Shown: in pieces, positions 14,001-26,000 of the stretch | Layout of the letters: every line of letters begins with the position of its first letter | Numbering within the stretch: the stretch's first letter is position 1 | Assembly: GCA_903813345.2 (NCBI GenBank) | Contig: CAIIXF020000003.1 | Coordinates: forward strand, 6,099,815-6,163,814 | DNA: 64,000 nt | Reading direction: 5' to 3' | Source: Owenia fusiformis | Taxonomy: Eukaryota; Annelida; Polychaeta; Sabellida; Oweniidae | Translations under genes and position numbers: made by a program | Notes under the pieces: generated by a model | What the model saw: only the letters and a program-made list of their open reading frames with translations | Databases searched by the model: none | Told to the model about the DNA's origin: nothing

Positions 14001-17000
14001 TATACAAGATTCACATTGCCTCACATTTGCCTACCACATGTGGGGAAGTGACATAGGATCACTATGGGTCTCTGCTAAATCACAGTCCACTAATACTACA
14101 TTGTTTACAAGAACAGGTAAGAACATTTATACAAGATTCACATTGCCTCACATTGCCTGCCATATGTGGGGAAGTGACGTAGGATCACTTTGGGTCTCTG
14201 CTAGATCACAGTCCACTAATACTACATTGTTTACAAGAACAGGTAAGAACATTTATACAAGATTCTCATTGCCTCACATTTGCCTACCACATGTGGGGAA
14301 GTGACATAGGATCACTATGGGTCTCTGCTAGATCACAGTCCACTAATACTACATTGTTTACAAGAACAGGTAAGAACATTTATACAAGATTCACATTACC
14401 TCACATTTGCCTACCACATGTGGGGAAGTGATGTAGGATCACTATGGGTCTCTGCTAAATCACAGTCCACTAATACTACATTGTTTACAAGAACAGGTAA
14501 GAACATTTATACTAGATTCACATTTCCTCACATTTGCCTACCACATGTGGGGAAGTGACATAGGATCACTATGGGTCTCAGCTAGATCACAGTCCACTAA
14601 TACTACATTGTTTACAAGAACAGGTAAGAACATTTATACAAGATTCACATTTCCTCACATTTGCCTACCACATGTGGGGAAGTGACATAGGATCACTATG
14701 GGTCTCAGCTAGATCACAGTCCACTAATACTACATTGTTTACAAGAACAGGTAAGAACATTTATACAAGATTCTCATTGCCTCACATTTGCCTACCACAT
14801 GTGGGGAAGTGACATAGGATCACTATGGGTCTCAGCTAGATCACAGTCCACTAATACTACATTGTTTACAAGAACAGGTAAGAACATTTATACAAGATTC
14901 ACATTTCCTCACATTTGCCTACCACATGTGGGGAAGTGACATAGGATCACTATGGGTCTCAGCTAGATCACAGTCCACTAATACTACATTGTTTACAAGA
15001 ACAGGTAAGAACATTTATACAAGATACACATTACCTCACATTTGCCTACCACATGTGGGGAAGTGACATAGGATCACTATGGGTCTCAGCTAGATCACAG
15101 TCCACTAATACTACATTGTTTACAAGAACAGGTAAGAACATTTATACAAGATTCTCATTGCCTCACATTTGCCTACCACATGTGGGGAAGTGACATAGGA
15201 TCACTATGGGTCTCTGCTAAATCACAGTCCACTAATACTACATTGTTTACAAGAACAGGTAAGAACATTTATACAAGATTCACATTTCCTCACATTTGCC
15301 TACCACATGTGGGGAAGTGACATAGGATCACTTTGGGTCTCTGCTAGATCACAGTCCACGAATACTACATTGTTTACAAGAACAGGTAAGAACATTTATA
15401 CAAGATTCACATTTCCTCACATTTGCCTACCACATGTGGGGAAGTGATGTAGGATCACTATGGGTCTCTGCTAGATCACAGTCCACTAATACTACATTGT
15501 TTACAAGAACAGGTAAGAACATTTATACAAGATTCACATTTCCTCACATTTGCCTACCACATGTGGGGAAGTGATGTAGGATCACTATGGGTCTCTGCTA
15601 AATCACAGTCCACTAATACTACATTGTTTACAAGAACAGGTAAGAACATTTATACAAGATTCACATTACTTAACATTTGCCTACCACATGTGGGGAAGCG
15701 ACGTAGGATCACTATGGGTCTCTGCTAAATCACAGTCCACGAATACTACATTGTTTACAAGAACAGGTAAGAACATTTATACAAGATTCACATTGCCTTA
15801 CATTTGCCTACCACATGTGGGGAAGTGATGTAGGATCACTATGGGTCTCTGCTAAATCACAGTCCACGAATACTACATTGTTTACAAGAACAGGTAAGAA
15901 CATTTATACAAGATTCACATTGCCTTACATTTGCCTACCACATGTGGGGAAGTGATGTAGGATCACTATGGGTCTCTACTAAATCACAGTCCACGAATAC
16001 TACATTGTTTACAAGAACAGGTAAGAACATTTATACAAGATTCACATTTCTTCACATTGCCTACCATATGTGGGTAAGTGACATAGGATCACTATGGGTC
16101 TCAGCTAGATCACAGTCCATTAATACTTCATTGTTTACAAGAACAGGTAAGAACATTTATACAAGATTCTCATTGCCTCACATTTGCCTACCACATGTGG
16201 GGAAGTGATGTAGGATCACTATGGGTCTCTGCTAAATCACAGTCCACTAATACTACATTGTTTACAAGAACAGGTAAGAACATTAATACAAGATACACAT
16301 TGCCTCACAGTTGCCTACCACATGTGGGGAAGTGACATAGGATCACTATGGGTCTCTGCTAGATCACAGTCCACTAATACTACATTGTTTACAAGAACAG
16401 GTAAGAACATTTATACAAGATTCACATTGCCTCACATTTGCCTACCACATGTGGGGAAGTGACATAGGATCACTATGGGTCTCAGCTAGATCACAGTCCA
16501 CTAATACTACATTGTTTACAAGAACAGGTAAGAACATTTATACAAGATTCTCATTGCCTCACATTTGCCTACCACATGTGGGGAAGTGACATAGGATCAC
16601 TATGGGTCTCAGCTAGATCACAGTCCACTAATACTACATTGTTTACAAGAACAGGTAAGAACATTTATACAAGATACACATTGTCTCACATTTGCCTACC
16701 ACATGTGGGGAAGTGACATAGGATCACTATGGGTCTCTGCTAGATCACAGTCCACTAATACTACATTGTTTACAAGAACAGGTAAGAACATTTATACAAG
16801 ATTCACATTGCCTTACATTTGCCTACCACATGTGGGGAAGTGACATAGGATCACTATGGGTCTCAGCTAGATCACAGTCCACTAATACTACATTGTTTAC
16901 AAGAACAGGTAAGAACATTTATACAAGATTCACATTTCCTCACATTTGCCTACCACATGTGGGGAAGTGACATAGGATCACTATGGGTCTCTGCTAGATC

Positions 17001-20000
17001 ACAGTCCACTAATACTACATTGTTTACAAGAACAGGTAAGAACATTTATACAAGATTCTCATTGCCTCACATTTGCCTACCACATGTGGGGAAGTGACAT
17101 AGGATCACTTTGGGTCTCTACTAGATCACAGTCCATTAATACTACATTGTTTACAAGAACAGGTAAGAACATTTATACAAGATTCTCATTGCCTCACATT
17201 TGCCTACCACATGTGGGGAAGTGATGTAGGATCACTATGGGTCTCAGCTAGATCACAGTCCACTAATACTACATTGTTTACAAGAACAGGTAAGAACATT
17301 TATACAAGATTCACATTTCCTCACATTTGCCTACCACATGTGGGGAAGTGATGTAGGATCACTATGGGTCTCTGCTAGATCACAGTCCACTAATACTACA
17401 TTGTTTACAAGAACAGGTAAGAACATTTATACAAGATTCACATTACTTAACATTTGCCTACCACATGTGGGGAAGTGATGTAGGATCACTATGGGTCTCA
17501 GCTAGATCACAGTCCACTAATACTACATTGTTTACAAGAACAGGTAAGAACATTTATACAAGATTCTCATTGCCTCACATTTGCCTACCACATGTGGGGA
17601 AGTGACATAGGATCACTATGGGTCTCAGCTAGATCACAGTCCACTAATACTACATTGTTTACAAGAACAGGTAAGAACATTTATACAAGATTCACATTGC
17701 CTCACATTTGCCTACCACATGTGGGGAAGTGACATAGCATCACTATGGGTCTCTGCTAGATCACAGTCCACTAATACTACATTGTTTACAAGAACAGGTA
17801 AGAACATTTATACAAGATTCACATTACTTAACATTTGCCTACCACATGTGGGGAAGTGACATAGGATCACTATGGGTCTCAGCTAGATCACAGTCCACTA
17901 ATACTACATTGTTTACAAGAACAGGTAAGAACATTTATACAAGATTCACAAAAGATCAGTTTTGTTTAAACTCTTTAAATGTGTTTAGACTCTTTTATTA
18001 TTTATTAGAGTTTATTTGTTTTAGCTAATAATATAATGATTTACTACAATACTTTTGTACATTTCTGCATATAAATAACCAAGATTAATTTCTCATTTGA
18101 AACTCTATTAAAGATTTGATATTACCTAAGATCTCACAATTCAAGATTAAAATGTAAAATTACCTTTTTAAAACTCTTAGATCAATTCTAAGACTCATTT
18201 TGTAACAAAAAGGTACATGCATATTCAATGGCTTTTCACTATTATAGGTAACCAGGCTAACCTTTGGTACAGTCAATCAGTTGATATTGCACCCTCTGTG
18301 ACTAGAATTGACTTTGGAGCTACAACAGGGAGTGGCTGGAGAGGTGACATTGCATTAGATGGTATATCTCTCCAACAGGGGGCATGTGCAGGGCAGTCAG
18401 GAGTCACGACAACTTCACCATCTTCAACGAAGACAACCTTTAAACTTACTACAACAACAACTTTGCCTCCAACAACTACAACCAAGCCTTCAAGCACTAC
18501 AACCAAGCCTTCAAGCACGACAACAAAGCCTTCAAGCACTACAAAAAAGCCTTCAAGCACTACAACAAAGCCAAGCACTCAAACAAGCACTTCCTCCAGC
18601 TACCAAACCAGCCAATCAACTGTTAACGGAGTGACATCATTACAAACTGACTTTGAATCCGGGTTTAATGGTCTGCTACATGACCCTAATGGTGACTTCA
18701 ACTGGACCATAACTAAAGGCGAGACGCCCAGTCATGCCACTGGCCCTACCAGTGATCATACTTTAGGCACCTCAGAAGGTACAGTATTATTCTCTTAAAT
18801 GTAGATTTGTTTACTAGGCAAATATTCAGCTAAATTGGAATCATCTCTATAAGAACTAAATGAACTTCAGTAAAACAAATCTAATCTGAATGCAACTGAG
18901 ACCATACAGAAGTGTTCGGATTTTTGATGAACAGGTGTTCACATTTCAAGTTTAGCCATATCAAATGGGAAAACATCAAAGTTGGACAGTTTTTTCATAA
19001 TGCAAAAACTGTTTATAGAGAGCTTTTCAGATGAGACTTGCTCAGATATACAGGTTTTACTGTGTAGTACTTTACATGTACATAGAAAAGCAAAATGGGG
19101 AATTGATTGAAACAATTAATTGAAGACAAAATTATTGAAACGTTATTGGATAATACAGTGAATTAAGATGATTAAAACATATGAAATCTTGATGTTTTAG
19201 GTCATTATGCTTACATTGAGACATCAGGGCCACAGGTTCAAGGTCAGAAGGCCCGCCTTATGACCCCAATGTTGACCTCAAAAGGCACAGGCAATGGATG
19301 CCTCGTCGTTGAGTTTGTAGACATGTTGTATGGTATAGATGTCGACACATTGACTGTCTATATCAAACATTTCGGTCAGTCTGAGGTGTCAGTCTACTCA
19401 GTCAAAGGTTTGTATACATCTATGTTTAGCACATGTGGTGTCCAGAAACATTTATAAGGGAATTGGACAATTCAATATTGAATATGAAGCAATTTTTCTG
19501 AAATGCCATTTAACAGAGCTTATTTTTGGAAAACATAAATAAAAACTAATTTAGATTAAATATAGCTGTAATTTTATTAGTTATACATTATGGTCATTAA
19601 ATCACTTTGAATAGAAGTTGCAAAGGATTGGTGTCAATATGGTGAACTGAATTCAACAATGTTTTTCTCTTAAACCAATCATTGAAAACATTCTGTAAAA
19701 AACACAGTAATTTATGTAATGTTGTCTGATTGACAACAATTTTATGCAAAAATTATTTTAAAATATTTTTTTTATATGACTGTTTTTGTTAACATTTTTT
19801 GTTTTTTTAGTGCAATTATTTTTGCTCCTTTTTACCAATTCTTGAGAATGAAATAAAATGTCTTTCCGAACAAAATAGCATATACAAATATGTTTTTAGT
19901 CCTCTCAATATTAGAGTTATACAAAGGAATTTTTGGTTGATTTTAAAAAAGTACTCAAAAAATTAAAACAAAATCCCCCAAAAATAGATAAAAATCAAGA

Positions 20001-23000
20001 TAAACCTTTTATTTCATTAACAAGATACTTTTTTAAAATCAACCAAAATTTCCTTTGTACAATTACAATATTGAGAGACCTAAACAAGTTGTGTTTATGT
20101 CGTTTTCTTCCAATGAGGTTCGGAAAGATGTTTCATTTCACTCTGGAAACATGATACCAAGAACAAAACAAGTGTTTGATGTGTTTTCTAAAGCAATATA
20201 GATGAAAGTTTATATATATTTTTCAAATTATATTGTTACCGTTTAAAAGATGACCATTAAATTGACAATGTGTTAAATTTTTAGATTTTTTTATGACTGG
20301 TGTAAGAGAAATGTTTGTTCAAAATGTTCTCCATATGGATACCACTCCTTTGCAACCTATATTGATTAATGTTATATCACATTGTTGCAACAGCGTTGCA
20401 AATCTTCACAGCTGCAAACAAGGTGCAAATATGATTCCCTGACTATCCTCACTGAATATAAGTTCTTTTTCTTATTTTTTTATTACAGGTAATAGGGGCA
20501 AATTCTGGCACAATGTTAAACTAACTCAGAGTGGGAATGCATTCCAGTTGATCTTCGAAGGTACTGTCGGCCATTCCTTTAGAGGTGACATTGCCATTGA
20601 TGATCTCTCTATACGACCAGCAACAGCCTCAGAGGCACAAGGATGTAGTAAGTGCTTGTTAATTTCACTCTTTGTTTTAATATTAAAATTCAGAATAAGT
20701 GGAATATGGCAGAGTACCTAGAGTAAGGCCTGTGAAGGCATTATTTGGAATATAGAATGAGTGCAATATGGCAGGAAAGTCACTGTACATTCATTTTGAC
20801 AACTTCTCAGAACATTCTGTATGAACAACTCAACCAGTGTCACCGATTTACTCAACCAGTGTTTAACGATATCTTCCAGACTTGAAGTTGTAGTGAGATT
20901 AATAGACTTAACCAGTTCCCTTTCAACAATCACTGGGCTGACCTGTGCTCTATTCAGTAATCACCATATCTGATTCATCAAAAATGGACTCTGCATGTAA
21001 AGTCACTCTTTATTTCATTGCACATTAATTCACAGACACATGTACTTCCAGTAAAAATTGATGTTCAACCAGTGCCTTCAACTACTCCACCATCAACAAC
21101 CGCTAGCACTTCTCCAACAACACCACCTACTTCAACTACAGTTGGATCTGTAGCATCTTCTGTATCATGTAACTTTGACTCTGATATGTGTGGATTCACA
21201 AATGCCACAGGGTTAGATTTCAAATGGTCTCGATCTAGAAGTAAAACTCCCAGTAGTTCAACAGGACCAACTAGTGACCATACATCAGGAACAGGTGGGT
21301 GTTTATTATATGTTAATGCCCACCCTTGGCAAGAGTTTGATCTTGACCTAACTCTTCAAGAGAGAGATGATATTATCACACTTTTCAACATGCTTTCTTG
21401 TTGTTGTCTTGTGCTGCTGGGTAGGTTGGTATCATATAAATCTTGTCTTCAAAATTCCAGGAAAACTTGAAGTTTTTACTGATCGAAAAACAAATGTTTG
21501 CCAACTGGTTAGGTTTTAGTAATTTTGAAGTTTTAAAAGTGCAATATTTAGAGTGCATCTTGTTTTGTCTAATCAAATATGTAGTATTTTAGCTGCATTT
21601 ATTTAAATTCTTTATAGTTACATTTGAGATTATTGTGTACAGGGATTTGCCAATTTTGAGACATGTTTATATATTGTAGAACAGAGTTTATTTTCAGGCT
21701 ATTTCATGTTCATCGAGACCTCAAGCCCGAGAGTGAGGGGAGACACAGCTGGGTTATTGACTCCACTGTTGTCTATAGTCGGCTCTGCATGTTTCAAGAT
21801 GTATTACCACATGTATGGGAGCTCCACAGGGGCTCTTAGGGTGATTAATGAGATGAACCAGCAGACACTTTGGATTGCTAAAGGTAAAAAGACTACATGT
21901 GTGGAGGAAGCTGATACAATAATTGTGTTATAGTACATTGATTTGTGATACAATATACATTGATTTGTGATACACTACAATTGATTGATTGTTGATGCAA
22001 TAATGATTGACGAACAATACATTGTGATTTGTGATACACTATATACATGTACAATGATTTGTGATACACCATAGTGATTTGTGATACAACGTCAAGATTT
22101 GTGATACAATATAGTGACTTGTGATACAATATCAAGATTTGTGATACAATATAGTGATTTGTGATACAATATCATGATTTTTAGCTCACATGGTGAGCTT
22201 TTGCAATCACTCACTTGTTAAACAATTTACTGCTCTGTCTCCAGGTGATCAGGGGAATAGATGGCTCTCCCTAGAGCTCCAGCTACAGGTTGGGGTATAT
22301 AGACTTCAGATACAGGGTGAGACTGGGGATAGTTTTAGAGGAGACATTGCTATAGATGACATAGAGATCAGACCAGGGTTATGTGTAGGTGAGTTCTTTT
22401 TTTTAATGTGACTTATTAATATTTGGAAATAAAATACATATTATATGTATTATATTTATAATATGAGGTGACTGATATGATTAATAAATTTTTACACTAA
22501 ACCTTTTCTCTATGAACTATGAGATGATGGAATAACGACAATAAGTATCTGACTTATGGTCTTATAGCATTTAATTCTAAAAGTGCACATTTAACATGGT
22601 AGGGATACATTAAGAAAGAAACAAATTATTTTAGCCTTTCATCAACTCTTTGTGTCCCACTCCACCAGTCAAATACATATTCTATGATGTGTCGCAAAAA
22701 GGTGGCGCATTTGTTTTTCAAGGGTATTGCGTGAATGTAACTTTGATTCCCCGGATTATAAGATAATATTCTAATTAAAGTTATATATCATTTTAAAGCT
22801 GTTTCGATGAAGTTTTTAGATCAACTACACTTTGTTCACGATTCTTGCGCGTTCTTTTTTTTTTAAAAAGATAGTTTTTTACCAAAACATCTGGCAAATA
22901 TCCCCTGTTGACACGTTACATTTTGAATTATTTTTCGTCTTTAAAAGCTCATAACTCAAACAATATATGACTATTATACTTATTTTTTGTCTTAGTAAAG

Positions 23001-26000
23001 GTAGATGGAAGTTTTATTTCAAAGGATGAATTTTAGTAAGCATCCCATATTGTGACGTCATATAGTTTGAAAAATAGAATCAGTTGACAGCGACCTTTTT
23101 TGCTCATTTTTTGTTACCTTCAACTTTTCAGGTGTACATTAAACAAAAAATACGAGATCAATTTTTAATAAATCATACATGATTATTTTGCTCTTAAACT
23201 CTAGTTTATTGATATATAGTTGATTTTGTTCGCAGAAGTATGCGTTTTCTATTGTATGTGGAAAAGTGGAGGACGAAAGGTTTTCAAAATTCATTAAAAT
23301 AGGGCTAATTTACCCCATTCGCTTATTTTCAAGCACAGCAACACATATATTTATTTCACCTAAAATATCAATTGATTCATGTTTTATGATGCTCCTATCC
23401 CATTGTTAATACATATGCGATATCAGAGTTATTCGCCTTAAATATTTTGAGATATAGAGGCAAATGTGGAGGACGAAAGGATTTCCATATGTGTACATTT
23501 TTCTCAAAAAACATCACATTCTGTGGTGTTAAAAAGCGAAAATGTGTAACAATGTGTGCGCGACCTTCTTGCGACACGTCTATACAAGACTAACAATATA
23601 TTTTAGCACATTTTCTTAAAATGCTACATTGTTATCATCTTGTGTGAAAATTAATTCATGCATTGAAGCAACCTTGTTAAACTCGAATCATTTGTGAATG
23701 ATTTTTCAGCGCCAACAACTATATCACAAAAGCCAACACAACAGTCACAGAAGGAATTCTTCATTTGTAATTTTGAGACAACAACGTGCAACTTCAGCAA
23801 GAACTTGAACGATGATTTTGATTGGTTCTGGCAGCAAAGAGAGACTCCTAGCTCTGGGACTGGACCATATAATGATCATACTCTTGGACAGCCTATAGGT
23901 TTGTTTATGATCTGGCCTGAATGCACATGTACAGGTTGTCAAATAAATATGCTCTCCCCCACACAATGTTGCATAACTTTTTTGTCTGTATGATATCATG
24001 ACTTGTTCTTTAGCACATTAAAACTAGGCTTCATGGAGCAACTCCACAGGGATTCAGATCACTATAGCTCAACTAAATGCACTTTTGTGCATAAAGGATC
24101 ATATTGTTGAAATTAAGATGGAGAATATATTTATTTGACACCCTGTACATACATTTTGTCAGGATCTGTTGAATTTTTGTTATCTCTATAAGTTAGAGTA
24201 TTAAAATAAATAATTTTGTTCATTTATCTATTTGATTGATTATTATGTCTAGGATGTGTTGAATATGTAGGATATTGTTCATGCAGGATATTCAATGCAT
24301 ATATTGTACATGCAGGATATTCGATGCATATATTGTACATGCTGGACATTGTACATGAAAACCATTCAATGTGCACCAATCAATCCTTACATTTTAGTTC
24401 TGTGCTTCATAAACTAATGTACAAAATAACCATGGGCATTAAATCTATTGAAAGCCCATGCAATAACTGATCTCCTTCTTACACATCAAGTGCTGATCCT
24501 TTCAAATGTTTGTTATGATTTTCAGGACATTTCATCTTCGTTGAGGCCTCACCAACATCAGTGAGTGACCTCACTCCAGAATTGACCTCTCCTAATATTT
24601 CTGTAGACCAGGTCCATTGTCTTGTGTTTCACTACCATGCCTATGGGGAACATATAGGCAAGCTGAGTGTGTACAGGAGAGAATCAACTACAAAGCAAGA
24701 GTTGATATATTCCATAACACCTTCAGGTTAGTATATTCTTTTGTATTTGCTGATATACACGCTTTTTATTTAAACAATCCTTTGTTCTCTAGCCTTACCC
24801 AATCAGAACAGGCCAAAATCTAGCGACCCAGTCACATTTGTTGTCACTGGATGGATTTTCTTCATATTTGTTGGAGTGGCCGTTTTGAGTAAATGATCTT
24901 GAAAAAATGCAAACTAAATATTCTTATAAAGTTTAAGATGCAGAATGTGTTTTATTAATATATACATTAAAATCTGAATCTGAAATTAAGTTCAGCTTTA
25001 AGGAGTTAAGGAAAACGAATGACATTGCCAAAATGTTTATGAAATGAAATTTTTTGACAAATTATAGCTTTCAACGAGGTGTTTTCAAATAAAAAGATGT
25101 CCCATGTACAGAGGTTCATAAGACATTAAAGAGAGAATCAGATATAGCGAGTAGGCTAAACAAAAATTTGTCTCAATTTTAGAATATTTTTGGCTCATGT
25201 CATTCCTTGTCATGTCTATTTTCTAAAAATCACAAAACTGCATACTTTATTCAAGGAAAACTAAAGATTTTTACAATAATGTATTATTTTTCTATAAGAA
25301 TGGTTACCATTCTTATTATTTGGGAGAATTTCACTCATTTTTGCACTTTGAGTCATTAATAACTTTACCAATTTATAACATATTGTGATTCTTTTGGGAG
25401 ATATTGTATTTGAGATTGTAAGGAATAGATTGGTAGGTCAATTATACAAGTTGCTTGTAATTTTGTCACCCCCTATAGATCTGATTCTGCCTTTAAGCCA
25501 TTTTGGTACAGGACCCTGAAAAGTGTTCCACTTACAAAGGTATTCCAGAAGTGTTTCACTTTACAGGTTTTACTGTAGAAGTTGACAAAATATAGTATTT
25601 ACAAGTATAATACTCAGCCAATCTCAAACAGAACCATATGATAACATTTTTACTGTGGTACTGTACGGTATTGTAAAATAGATACCATATTGTACCGTAG
25701 ACTAAAACAGTAATGTACTGAACAGTGAACGCTGTACATAACCATACTCAAACTGTACCATATGGTACCATATTGTTAATGTAACTGCACAGTACCGTGA
25801 TTTCAGATTGGGGATTGGAGGTGTATACATCCAGTTAAGATTCCAGGTTCACTTCAGATTTGAGCTGTTTTGTTTTTTTTTAGGTTTGGAGCAAAGGTGG
25901 AAAGAGGTTAAAGTAAAATATATGCAGCCTGGCACATACAGAGTGGTCTTTCAGCCTACTGTATTGGGGTTCAGGGGAGATCTGGCCATTGATGATGTTA

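Noticed and set aside
13785-16208. Open frames of 60-88 codons inside the 127-bp array taken as genes
   Set aside because: They are read-through of repeat units; the frame shifts with each 127-bp unit and ends at the tga after gggaag.
12989-17938. Array of regular repeats that might suggest a CRISPR-like locus
   Set aside because: Units are contiguous with no spacers, derive from a coding exon, and lie in an animal gene.
18273-18578. Minus-strand Val-rich frame
   Set aside because: Antisense shadow of the Thr-rich linker in exon 16.
21036-21051. Acceptor at 21035 for exon 19
   Set aside because: In the required phase it meets a stop after eight codons; the AG at 21051 stays open.
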